This document shows positions 23,438-30,646 of a DNA stretch of 64,000 nt, piece by piece (the first letter of the stretch is position 1; each line of letters begins with the position of its first letter). The notes under the pieces are model-generated. The model saw only the letters and a program-made list of their open reading frames with translations. It did not search any database and was not told where the DNA came from. The DNA comes from a virus, in IMG/VR virus record IMGVR_UViG_3300029993_000005, positions 1 to 64,000 of that record; one strand, written 5' to 3'. The translations under genes and the position numbers were made by a program.

Positions 23438-23734
23438 TTAACGCTTACGCTTTTTATTTCCGTAGGCACTCAAGTTTAAGGCCAGATAGTTTTGTTTTGC
23501 CTCAACCGGCTTTGGCTTAGTTTTGGACTCGGACTTATCCCCAAACCTAGACTTCAAGCAATAGAAACAAGCATTTAATAAAGCTTCACTTTTTCCGGAC
23601 CGTCCTGCGCGGTAAGCCAACATCCTGAACACGTTAAGTTCCATGCTACCAAAGTCAATGTCTGATTTGAAGTCTACTAAGGAGCCGTCAGACAAAAGGG
23701 CGTCAGCTTTAGTCTGAAAATCAGGATCAGTCAT
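23438..23734 (-). CDS. Hypothetical protein, 98 aa
   Basis: A helical N-terminal half, ELNVFRMLAYRAGRSGKSEALLNACFYCLKSRFG in the centre (GRSGKSEA looks like a P-loop fragment, but the context is wrong for an ATPase), and a basic tail. RBS GGAGCCTTAATC. Overlaps the previous gene by eight bases. Confidence 0.55.
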   Translation of the reverse strand: MTDPDFQTKADALLSDGSLVDFKSDIDFGSMELNVFRMLAYRAGRSGKSEALLNACFYCLKSRFGDKSESKTKPKPVEAKQNYLALNLSAYGNKKRKR

Positions 23735-24071
23735 GATTAAGGCTCCGGTCCACCACTAACTGTTTATGCCACTTAACACACTCTTGGATTCCGTATTCAA
23801 AGGCCTGCGGTCCTGCTAATCTAGGACTCGGTCGTAAGTTACGTATGTCAACAACCCTTATAGGTGCTCCATCCATGAGTTCAAGATTGTGTACTTGGGG
23901 CACTGCATACAAGACAGGCATTGTCGAAACAAGTACCATTGTGAAAGTCATATTGAGGCTCCGAACGTCCACAGAATAATCACAGATGCCGCCGTTACGT
24001 GTTGATTGGATATCACCAGATACGGTTAGTCCATCACATAAACAACTGAAGGGCCGTGAATAAGTGGTCAT
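23727..24071 (-). CDS. Hypothetical protein, 114 aa
   Basis: Starts MTTYSRPFSCLCDGLTVSGD: strand-rich, with a Cys pair at 10 and 12, and a C-terminal helix. RBS GAGGACTAAAGA. It overlaps the genes on both sides by four to eight bases. Not recognised. Confidence 0.55.
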   Translation of the reverse strand: MTTYSRPFSCLCDGLTVSGDIQSTRNGGICDYSVDVRSLNMTFTMVLVSTMPVLYAVPQVHNLELMDGAPIRVVDIRNLRPSPRLAGPQAFEYGIQECVKWHKQLVVDRSLNHD

Positions 24072-24241
24072 TCTTTAGTCCTCAATTTAAAGGCTTTACT
24101 GTCGCGCTTGGCCTGAGCCTTTAACAACCGCTGTTTATCTTTCTCAGTTAAACGACCAGTAGTGAGACCAGGTCCGTTATGTTTCACGTGAGTCACTAAA
24201 GCTTCAGTAAGCTGAGCTAATTTCGTTTTAGATTTAATCAT
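24068..24241 (-). CDS. Small basic protein, 57 aa
   Basis: Starts MIKSKTKLAQLTEALVTHVK and continues with a Lys/Arg-rich helix (KDKQRLLKAQAKRDSKAFKL). It could bind RNA or DNA. The ATG at 24241 overlaps the previous stop (ATGA); an upstream TTG at 24250 is unlikely. Confidence 0.55.
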   Translation of the reverse strand: MIKSKTKLAQLTEALVTHVKHNGPGLTTGRLTEKDKQRLLKAQAKRDSKAFKLRTKE

Positions 24242-24351
24242 GTCGGGCAAGCCTCAGGACCACAGGTGTACACCGCGTGAATAGTCATACCCTCGTCGGT
24301 CTCGTTGATGCTGGTCGGCGTCCGGCCCGGAAGTCTCAGAATGTCCGTCAT
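24238..24351 (-). CDS. Small protein, 37 aa
   Basis: Encodes MTDILRLPGRTPTSINETDE, then TIHAVYTCGPEACPT. It fills the gap between two genes and its stop overlaps the next ATG (ATGA). The C-terminal CGPEAC could bind metal or form a disulphide. The layout supports it; function unknown. Confidence 0.5.
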   Translation of the reverse strand: MTDILRLPGRTPTSINETDEGMTIHAVYTCGPEACPT

Positions 24352-24358
24352 TGGGCTA

Positions 24359-24823
24359 TCAATTGTTCTGGATGGCTGGTGTTTCGCAGTTCTTCACTGC
24401 CCACTGCATCCAGAACTCAAGCCACATCAGCCGAGCAAGGTGGTAGTCATAGTTCGCGGACCCCTCGTAAGTCCAGTCCTTCTCAAATCCTGCGGGAAGG
24501 GTCGAGATCGACCGGTACCGATTCAACGCAGCAGTTACAAAGTCAGCATCTTCTTGCGTTATTCCGATACAGCCAGGATGATCTGCATGAAGGTGCCCCC
24601 GTGCATCGTAGAAAAATTCGTACAGACTAGTCGCACGGCAAAAATCTGACCACGCGGAATACGTCGGGCTCCGTGAATTGCTTTTTCCTGTCATCTCGTC
24701 ACCAGGAAACGATGGGGCCTCGTCAAGTTCCTTGCTCTCCACCTCCCATCTTGCGCTCAGGTGTGGGAAATAGTCTTTGTGATGCACGGGCACTGCGTTG
24801 CCAACCGTAAATGTGTAACCCAT
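24359..24823 (-). CDS. Hypothetical phage protein, 154 aa
   Basis: Starts MGYTFTVGNAVPVHHKDYFP. The central and C-terminal regions (HLHADHPGCIGITQEDADFV, LMWLEFWMQWAVKNC) are rich in aromatic and acidic residues. The opening MGYxFxVGNAxP recurs in phage proteins as I recall. RBS AAAGGAGCTGAT. Function unknown. Confidence 0.65.
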   Translation of the reverse strand: MGYTFTVGNAVPVHHKDYFPHLSARWEVESKELDEAPSFPGDEMTGKSNSRSPTYSAWSDFCRATSLYEFFYDARGHLHADHPGCIGITQEDADFVTAALNRYRSISTLPAGFEKDWTYEGSANYDYHLARLMWLEFWMQWAVKNCETPAIQNN

Positions 24824-24978
24824 ATCAGCTCCTTTCTACCAGTTAATCCGATTTCCTATTGTGCGGAGGAATCATGTTGTCTACCACTTATTCCGGAGAG
24901 CCACTATAGGCTCTAAACTATTCCTTATCCCAAATATATTATAGGGATATCCGCTGAATTGTTTATCAAGGCTCATGA

Positions 24979-25383
24979 TTATTCATCATCAACATGTCGG
25001 TCACCCGCTTGTAAGTCACGAACTGACTCAGTCAGAAGCACACCATTGTCAACGAACATGGTTAGGGCTTCAATAGCCATTTCGAACAACTTGGTTTCTG
25101 TCTTGGCCTCCATGACGAATGTATGAATGCTCAGTACGTAACCGTGGACATTACGCACATACAAATATCGAGATTGCCAAATTGTTCCGGATTTGTAGAT
25201 GATGAAATCGTAGTATGCAGAGGCCACCCTACACTTCACGTCAAATATGTAGTCTTTGATAGGCTTAGTTGAATCCGCAGCAACAGGCATCAAGCTTCGC
25301 GTAACCGTGCCCTCAACATTGAGGTTCGGTATGGCAAAGGCCTGGACTTCACCTTGTAAATCTAGCACTGTGGTTGCGGACAT
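24979..25383 (-). CDS. Hypothetical protein, 134 aa
   Basis: Largely beta-strand (VEGTVTRSLMPV, DYIFDVKCRVASAYYDFIIY), with a helical stretch and an acidic end. Not recognised. The 140 bases before it (24839-24978) hold two short inverted repeats (AGAGCC/GGCTCT, TATCCC/GGGATA) and a TATAAT without a well-spaced -35. Confidence 0.55.
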   Translation of the reverse strand: MSATTVLDLQGEVQAFAIPNLNVEGTVTRSLMPVAADSTKPIKDYIFDVKCRVASAYYDFIIYKSGTIWQSRYLYVRNVHGYVLSIHTFVMEAKTETKLFEMAIEALTMFVDNGVLLTESVRDLQAGDRHVDDE

Positions 25384-25391
25384 TAGATTCT

Positions 25392-25601
25392 CTATTTTAA
25401 GCCTAGTTGTTGAATTATACGATTAGCCGTGTCTACGGTCAGTCGTCCGCTCTTAGTCATTCGATGCAGGCTTCGAAACACGTCTATAGCCTTCACGTAG
25501 TCACCCGTTTCGTCTTCCACTAGAAGGTCTATGTCAGGCGGTCCATAGTTGGTGCACGGACGATAGCGCTTGCACTTCAAATCAGAAATAGCTTTTGTCA
25601 T
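25392..25601 (-). CDS. Hypothetical protein, 69 aa
   Basis: Begins MTKAISDLKCKRYRPCTNYG; then DIDLLVEDETGDYVKAIDVF and a basic helix. Cys at 10 and 16. The centre resembles phage proteins with (D/E)xxGxYVKxxD. It sits between genes with 1- and 8-base spacers. Function unknown. Confidence 0.55.
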   Translation of the reverse strand: MTKAISDLKCKRYRPCTNYGPPDIDLLVEDETGDYVKAIDVFRSLHRMTKSGRLTVDTANRIIQQLGLK

Positions 25602-25602
25602 G

Positions 25603-25950
25603 TCAGGCTACATTTGTCATGTCGGATGTCAATTCTGTTTCTTCTGACTCTGGCTCCTGACTCAGGGCCATCAGCAGAGCTACAGCAGCCCTTGACTCGC
25701 TTAATACCGGACTTACATTCAGACCCTTAGCTCTAAGAAAAGCACCCAGTTTGTGAACACCAACCTGAAGCCTAGTGAACTGAATTTCTGAGGACTCAGA
25801 GTTCCCGTCTGGCAAACATTCACTGAGAGAGTTTACAGCGTTTTTAATATTAGTCAAGGCATCTGCATAATCAATATTGGCGCTGAATCCTGCAGCCTCT
25901 GCCTTAGTCAAAGGGCTAGTGCTGAATCGACGTTTTACGTTTTGTACCAT
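25603..25950 (-). CDS. Hypothetical helical protein, 115 aa
   Basis: Starts MVQNVKRRFSTSPLTKAEAA: amphipathic helices, with an acidic Ser/Glu-rich C-terminus (SQEPESEETELTSDM). The ATG at 25950 has GGAG nine bases upstream; the longer TTG frame is unlikely. Not recognised. Confidence 0.55.
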   Translation of the reverse strand: MVQNVKRRFSTSPLTKAEAAGFSANIDYADALTNIKNAVNSLSECLPDGNSESSEIQFTRLQVGVHKLGAFLRAKGLNVSPVLSESRAAVALLMALSQEPESEETELTSDMTNVA

Positions 25951-25973
25951 GGTAGAAAGCTCCAATTAATATA

Positions 25974-26306
25974 TCAATATGAAAGACGTGGGAGTTGCCA
26001 TGTAATAGGCCACGTCGGTTTAAGCCAACCGAATTGTGAACTGGTGAAGGGCTTGCCGAAGCCATCGTTGTCCAACCAATTCTTGAGATGCAAATGCATA
26101 CGAGCCCTGAACTGCGTCTTGTGTTTCTTTACCTTCAGCAGTTCAAGGACCGTCACCAGTTCTTCAGTCCTACATACGTGTGTGAGCTTTAGAAATTGAG
26201 CCAACGTTAATCCAAATTTCGCGGCGAATACTTCTTGCCTTTCGCGTAGCGAATTCTGCAACTCGATTTCGCCTAGATCACGGTCACCAGCTTCATGCTC
26301 GTACAT
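25974..26306 (-). CDS. Hypothetical helical protein, 110 aa
   Basis: Starts MYEHEAGDRDLGEIELQNSL; the rest is helical and basic (LKVKKHKTQFRARMHLHLKN), then aromatic. GGAGAGTCC precedes the ATG at 26306. It follows the sigma-like gene directly. It might act with that protein, but only position suggests it. Confidence 0.55.
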   Translation of the reverse strand: MYEHEAGDRDLGEIELQNSLRERQEVFAAKFGLTLAQFLKLTHVCRTEELVTVLELLKVKKHKTQFRARMHLHLKNWLDNDGFGKPFTSSQFGWLKPTWPITWQLPRLSY

Positions 26307-26318
26307 AGGACTCTCCAT

Positions 26319-27269
26319 TTATCTTATGTGTTGTTGCAACCTTGTGAATAGTTTTTGAACCTGATTATCCGTGTACCCGAAGTAAGTTTGAGCCTTCTTC
26401 TGGTACCTGCTGAATGCTACATTATCAACTAATACCGAATTGTCGGATCCCAAGAATTCAGAAAATCCTTCATGGAAGTGTCCGGCACAACACAACAAAA
26501 ATTCTTGCGCGTCCTCACGAACCCTGTGCGATATATTTACTAGGGCCTCCAGATGCTCCTTAGCATGCGCTAAATAGGTGCTAGGGGCCTCCAAAGACAG
26601 TACTTCATCCACCTGTACATGATAGCTCTCGGTCATACCCTCGTGGTTGACGTACAAGCGTTGTCGTCCGGGACTCGTGTGATAAGTAATTAAGGTCTGT
26701 CCTGTGTTGTGAATCGCTGATTTTGCCGTGTTCTCAAAGTGCAGCAACGATTCAAAACGTGGGTACGACATATACAACGCCTTTATTGCTGCTGTCTCCA
26801 TGTCGGCTTGCAGATCATCCCTGCGTACACCATAACTCTTGATCAGAAAAGTCATCTTCTTGCTGATAAACTTTCCGATGTACGAGGACAAGGACTGACC
26901 AGTAATCGTGTCCGAGACTAAGGTATCGAAGTCCTCCACCGAGTATGCAGGATAAGTCAAAGGCAAGTGTTTCAGATTCAACCTAGATAGAAACTTAGCA
27001 TCTTTTAAAGTGACTCCAAAGTCAGAGGCCTTTGGCTTAGGTGAACCGAACCTAGATTTGTAGAAGGCCCAAGCATACAGCTTGCAGTTCTTTAACACCT
27101 CTCCGTCTGTTCGCACCATAGAGAGTACACGTTCGGCCTTCTCAGGGTCACCTACTAGTTTGACTAGTGTTCGTTGATCAATATCCGGTCTGTGAAACAG
27201 ATAAGCAAATAAAGCACCGCCAACATATGCCATCTCATGACTGGATAGCCCCAATTTATTTTGCAACAT
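26319..27269 (-). CDS. Putative sigma-70-like RNA polymerase factor, 316 aa
   Basis: The centre (residues about 135-210: FISKKMTFLIKSYGVRRDDL, AAIKALYMSYPRFES, ENTAKSAIHNTGQTLI, SPGRQRL) has the spacing and character of sigma region 2: a helix with D-L, a conserved aromatic Y-P-R-F and a second helix ending in basic residues. The C-terminal YFGYTDNQVQKLFTRLQQHI resembles a region-4 helix-turn-helix. I recall related proteins annotated as sigma-like in jumbo phages. If correct, it would direct host polymerase to phage promoters, possibly the TAGTAAATA sites. Start at 27269 with GGGGGACTTAAC. Confidence 0.5.
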   Translation of the reverse strand: MLQNKLGLSSHEMAYVGGALFAYLFHRPDIDQRTLVKLVGDPEKAERVLSMVRTDGEVLKNCKLYAWAFYKSRFGSPKPKASDFGVTLKDAKFLSRLNLKHLPLTYPAYSVEDFDTLVSDTITGQSLSSYIGKFISKKMTFLIKSYGVRRDDLQADMETAAIKALYMSYPRFESLLHFENTAKSAIHNTGQTLITYHTSPGRQRLYVNHEGMTESYHVQVDEVLSLEAPSTYLAHAKEHLEALVNISHRVREDAQEFLLCCAGHFHEGFSEFLGSDNSVLVDNVAFSRYQKKAQTYFGYTDNQVQKLFTRLQQHIR

Positions 27270-27310
27270 GTTAAGTCCCCCGACGAGTCTTGAATACGTA
27301 TAAGTACAAT

Positions 27311-28021
27311 TCAACGTGTGATATTGAAACTCAATTGATCCACAACATCGGCAACGCGACTTCGCCGGGACCTGGACTTAGAGCTAGTCTTGGACTTATC
27401 TTTAGTATCAAACATTTGGGGAAACGTATCGATAGTCGGCGGTTCATACGCATCGATAATAGAGTTTCGTACAATCACTTTATTATTGGGATCATGAATC
27501 TTGTTGGCTAGTTGCAGTTCAGTGCGCTTGACTCGCCACTGCTGGGCCGTCATAAGTCCTTCTGAATTTTGATTGATATAAGAAACAAAGGATGAGCCAC
27601 GTGTGCGCTTGTCAGGACTACCCATGAGTATAAGTTGACCACCCGAGGTATAACCCATGACGAAAGCAGCCAGATAGTTTGAAACGAAGTCGCGACCCAC
27701 CTTGAAATAGAGTTTGGTTCCCATCTCGAATTGACGCTTGCGCTGGTCCCTGAGCAAGCCTAGAAATATCTTACGTTCTTTGGTAGTGAAATTTTGAAAC
27801 AGAGAAGCAATCTGTACAAACTGATCGCTATTTTTAGCTACTTGAGTGACGTCAGGGGTGAAACAACGAGGGGCAATACCCACGCCCTTCACTCCCTCCT
27901 CGATACATACTTTGTCTCTACTTGAGTGTGCATGATGTTTGTAATGCAGACACTCGTTGCAGCGAAATGCTTCACTTAAGGACTTTGCGCTTGCAGTACC
28001 CAGCGAGTCTTTTTTCAACAT
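27311..28021 (-). CDS. Zinc-finger protein, 236 aa, partner of the sigma-like gene
   Basis: The N-terminal FRCNECLHYKHHAHSSRDKVCIEEGVKGVGIAPRCFTPD has Cys at a C-x2-C...C...C spacing typical of a zinc-binding module. The middle (SLFQNFTTKERKIFLGLLRD, YFKVGRDFVSNYLAAFVMGY) is helical, and the C-terminus is basic and low-complexity (SKTSSKSRSRRSR). It lies immediately upstream of the sigma-like gene, so a transcriptional role is plausible but unproven. RBS AGGATCACAGAGC. Confidence 0.55.
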   Translation of the reverse strand: MLKKDSLGTASAKSLSEAFRCNECLHYKHHAHSSRDKVCIEEGVKGVGIAPRCFTPDVTQVAKNSDQFVQIASLFQNFTTKERKIFLGLLRDQRKRQFEMGTKLYFKVGRDFVSNYLAAFVMGYTSGGQLILMGSPDKRTRGSSFVSYINQNSEGLMTAQQWRVKRTELQLANKIHDPNNKVIVRNSIIDAYEPPTIDTFPQMFDTKDKSKTSSKSRSRRSRVADVVDQLSFNITR

Positions 28022-28118
28022 GCTCTGTGATCCTAGTTAAGGCCTCAAACACTGTCTAGTATGAGTCCCTTAATGTGTAGCCTAGTCCCTAATCAAAGGT
28101 CTAGATCCCTTGTGAACT

Positions 28119-28156
28119 AATGTAGCCCCGAGTCCCAAGTATAGATGGGCTACATT
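28119..28156 (-). terminator. 10-bp inverted repeat after 28171-28545
   Basis: AATGTAGCCC (28119-28128) pairs with GGGCTACATT (28147-28156), loop 18 bases, 15 bases after the gene's stop. There is no U run; it may be a terminator or a 3' stabiliser. The rest of 28022-28170 shows no gene. Confidence 0.5.
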
Positions 28157-28170
28157 ACGCGTGGCCTACA

Positions 28171-28545
28171 CTACACAATAATACTGGATTTATTTTGCTG
28201 GGTCTGGGGCAGGGACTGGGCCACCTGAATACTGGTCGTTGCCTTGATGTAGTCATTGACCAAGGCTTGTGGCGCGGGCAGCATGACTAATACAAGGTCA
28301 TCGGGTAGAACCAATGATTCTAAGGTCGGTAGAAACCCACCTAGACTTAGCCAAGGGCTTAATGTAAGTGCAGGTGCCCCCGTTTGAGGGTTACGTGTGG
28401 GCACCACTTCTAAGGCTCTGTGAACCCGCAGTCCAGGACTTTCTTCGTCGCTTAGTTCTGATTCGAATGTGGCCTTGGTCAGCAGAACAACACCGGTCTT
28501 GAGATGGATAAGAACCACATCGCCGTCATTCATTTGCGCACTCAT
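28171..28545 (-). CDS. Hypothetical protein, 124 aa, Sm-like N-terminus
   Basis: The N-terminus MNDGDVVLIHLKTGVVLLTK and later LVLPDDLVLVMLPAPQALVNDYI suggest a small barrel that could be Sm-like; there is no clear family signature. It ends in a Gln-rich, disordered tail. RBS GGAGTACGCAAA. Function unknown. Confidence 0.55.
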   Translation of the reverse strand: MSAQMNDGDVVLIHLKTGVVLLTKATFESELSDEESPGLRVHRALEVVPTRNPQTGAPALTLSPWLSLGGFLPTLESLVLPDDLVLVMLPAPQALVNDYIKATTSIQVAQSLPQTQQNKSSIIV

Positions 28546-28575
28546 TTTGCGTACTCCGTTGTTGTCTTTGTGGAT

Positions 28576-29022
28576 TTAGTCTGAGAAGTGTCTACGGTAC
28601 AAATTGTCTAAGGCTAGATTAATCAAGGCCTCTCTACTGCGCAAGCTTGGATACACTTTCTTTAGTACTTCTAACTGATGCTGCTTTTTTCGATCAAGCG
28701 TTAGTATAACAACGACTCGTTTGTTTGGATCATTTTTTACAGCTTCGAACGCATTAAAAACACGTGTTGCCAACCACAATATTTTCTGTTTAGCCTCGTC
28801 CGGCTCACCTAGCAAAAGTTGAAAATAGGGTTTTTTAGACTTGATGCTCAGCGCGATTTTGTGTAGGCAAGTATGGTGTCCATCGCACAGAGACACCGTG
28901 GGCCCGTCAGAGCCGCCAGCTGCACGGGGGACTATATGATGTTCCTCTCTGTTGGCCGAGCCACCGCAGCCTACGAACTTAGAACGACACACCCAACAGT
29001 GGTCAAGAACTATTGAGTCCAT
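28576..29022 (-). CDS. HNH nuclease with ribbon-helix-helix C-terminus, 148 aa
   Basis: The N-terminal half is an HNH module: CWVCRSKFVGCGG, REEHHIVPRAAGGSD, VSLCDGHHTCLH, with CxxC and the second CxxxxxC for zinc and the HH-x-x-P and H residues for catalysis. The C-terminal half (RVVVILTLDRKKQHQLEVLK, RSREALINLALDNLY) fits a ribbon-helix-helix DNA-binding domain. The fusion looks like a sequence-specific nuclease. It could be a homing enzyme, a host-DNA nuclease, or a packaging/resolution factor. RBS GGAGTTAATC. Confidence 0.75.
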   Translation of the reverse strand: MDSIVLDHCWVCRSKFVGCGGSANREEHHIVPRAAGGSDGPTVSLCDGHHTCLHKIALSIKSKKPYFQLLLGEPDEAKQKILWLATRVFNAFEAVKNDPNKRVVVILTLDRKKQHQLEVLKKVYPSLRSREALINLALDNLYRRHFSD

Positions 29023-29045
29023 GATTAACTCCAGTTGGTTACAAG

Positions 29046-29450
29046 TTAAGACATGGTTGCTAACCAGTCAGCAGCCTGGTCACTATCGTCAGAGTCACAG
29101 CCAAGACCAATACCTAGAGCAGCTGCAATCTCATTGGCTAGTTCGTCACCAACAGCACTTCTGGGTGCTTCTAGGACAGAAACCTCAGCATTTGGATGTG
29201 CAGCTTTGAATAAATAGCCGAGAGGGTCGCGGACTAGTCCGCAAATAAATTTGGTTTCTGTTCTCTCCAGAGCTATACAAGGACCAGTAATACAGCCCAG
29301 GAATTCTTGAGCCAACATACAAGGTTCGACAGAACAGCAATAACCGCAACCATTACAGGATTCACCCATTTTTGGTTTTGCTAGACTTAAGCTGATTTGA
29401 GTCACGATTAATTTTAACTTTGAATTTATTTGGGATTGGGTTGGGGGCAA
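29046..29450 (-). CDS. Cys-cluster protein, YkgJ-like, 134 aa
   Basis: Contains CNGCGYCCSVEPCMLAQEFL, then CITGPCIAL, matching the YkgJ-type CxxCxxCC pattern that binds a metal or an Fe-S cluster. The C-terminal half is acidic (DSDDSDQAADW). The start is uncertain: a TTG at 29450 has AAAGG 14 bases upstream, while the internal ATG at 29369 has no clear site. The role in phages is unknown. Confidence 0.65.
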   Translation of the reverse strand: MPPTQSQINSKLKLIVTQISLSLAKPKMGESCNGCGYCCSVEPCMLAQEFLGCITGPCIALERTETKFICGLVRDPLGYLFKAAHPNAEVSVLEAPRSAVGDELANEIAAALGIGLGCDSDDSDQAADWLATMS

Positions 29451-29510
29451 GAACTGCCAGATAGCCTTTTCGATAGCTTAGATGAATTTGGTATGTGTGA
29501 AACTATAGTG

Positions 29511-29519
29511 TATTTACTA
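29511..29519 (-). promoter_or_regulatory. TAGTAAATA motif (candidate late promoter)
   Basis: Intergenic copy of TAGTAAATA about 60 bases upstream of the gene at 29450. See the finding on this motif. Confidence 0.35.
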
Positions 29520-29533
29520 GCTAGCTTTAAGTT

Positions 29534-30037
29534 TTAGCGTTGAGTCTCAGCCATCATTGATGCATAAAAATCTGCTTGAGGCACCGAATGAAAGTCAGAT
29601 GCTGAAATAAGCTCAGCGTCAAAAGTAAGGGGTTGATAAGAACCCTGCAGGCTGTTCGAAATACTGATAATAAAGCTGCGGTAAGACCGGCTCAACGAGG
29701 GCATATCTGTTTTGATCACTAAATGCGGAAAATAGTGATCACCGTAGAAAGCAGATGGTGCGTGCTCGCGGACTTCAAGACAACGGTCAGTTAGCGATCT
29801 ACTGGTCAACGGAAGTAACAAGGACGATGTCATAGTCGAGGTGTCAAAATATACTTTGGCCGTGCCAGCCTGAGCCTCATAGAATGCCTCTTGATCAACT
29901 TCCATTTCATGCGCCGAAGAATTGATTTCAACAAAGGTTTGGTTCAAGTTCAAGTCAAATGGACAGCCGCTAAAAACATTCGACAAATAGCTCAATGTTT
30001 CTTTGGATGGTAAAACCAATAATTGATAGACTAACAT
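29534..30037 (-). CDS. Hypothetical protein, 167 aa; weak 2H-phosphoesterase (Acb1-like) layout
   Basis: Starts MLVYQLLVLPSKETLSYLSN with a good GAGGCATCAA site at 30037. Later SLLLPLTSRSLTDRCLEVRE, then YGDHYFPHLVIKTDMPS, resembles the second motif region of T4 Acb1-type 2H phosphoesterases (PL..SL..R....Y...Y.PH.T). The first motif would be LNQTFVEI, where His is replaced by Asn, and the second reads HLV rather than HxT/S. If related, it is probably inactive as an enzyme. Low confidence; an unknown protein is equally possible. Confidence 0.45.
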   Translation of the reverse strand: MLVYQLLVLPSKETLSYLSNVFSGCPFDLNLNQTFVEINSSAHEMEVDQEAFYEAQAGTAKVYFDTSTMTSSLLLPLTSRSLTDRCLEVREHAPSAFYGDHYFPHLVIKTDMPSLSRSYRSFIISISNSLQGSYQPLTFDAELISASDFHSVPQADFYASMMAETQR

Positions 30038-30045
30038 TTGATGCC

Positions 30046-30627
30046 TCAAGTTTTGATCTGCAAAGGAATTTGGCTGATAGCTGCGAACGTCCTCAAATGT
30101 CCCGCTTCAGTGCCCCATAAATCCTTACGATGTTGAACCGCATCTTCTATAGAACGAAGCTCTATCAGTTTGTTTGGTGATGTCCTTCGGTTTAAGAAAT
30201 AAACCCGCAAATTGCTTTCCAGTGCACGATTAATAGCGTAGGTCCAAAATCTTTGGCCTTGTGAGGTCTGCTGCTTGTCTGCAATAAGTGCCTTGTACTT
30301 TGGCAGCAAATAGTCAAAGAAGATGTGGGCCGCAAACCCAGCAGAAGCGGGATCGGTTTTGTTGGACCACACCAAAACCTGACGCCCCAGCTCAAGCCTG
30401 TTGTGCTTCACGGCTTCATATCTAACGAAGTACAAGATTTCGTTATCACGTGCAAGAATAGAGTAGCCGTTCTGTTTGTCGCCGAGAAAATAAACGTCGG
30501 CTCCATGATATTTTGTTGTTGGCTTCGCCTTCTTCTCTCTTATTCTGGAGACAAGCAATTTCTTAACATACTCCACTAGGGAGTCGTCAAGTGGTTCTAT
30601 TAACTGAGTTGCAAGATGCTCTTCCAT
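30046..30627 (-). CDS. Hypothetical protein, 193 aa, possibly GNAT-like
   Basis: Alternating strands and helices (ADVYFLGDKQNGYSILARDN, VLVWSNKTDPASAGFAAHIF, YKALIADKQQTSQGQRFWTY, LRVYFLNRR). The pattern of FF..L...Y..LI.D..QT..G...W recalls acetyltransferase-like (GNAT) proteins of phages; I cannot show a catalytic site. RBS TAGGAAAAATC. It lies 8 bases before the Acb1-like candidate. Confidence 0.5.
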   Translation of the reverse strand: MEEHLATQLIEPLDDSLVEYVKKLLVSRIREKKAKPTTKYHGADVYFLGDKQNGYSILARDNEILYFVRYEAVKHNRLELGRQVLVWSNKTDPASAGFAAHIFFDYLLPKYKALIADKQQTSQGQRFWTYAINRALESNLRVYFLNRRTSPNKLIELRSIEDAVQHRKDLWGTEAGHLRTFAAISQIPLQIKT

Positions 30628-30646
30628 GATTTTTCCTAATCAAACA

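Noticed and set aside
23438-23734. P-loop ATPase from GRSGKSEA
   Set aside because: The motif is not preceded by a hydrophobic strand and the protein has no Walker B; too small for an ATPase.
24839-24978. Promoter with TATAAT at about 24940 and a 10-residue leader frame
   Set aside because: The best -35 (TTGATA) is 20 bases away, too far; the leader frame is too short to judge.
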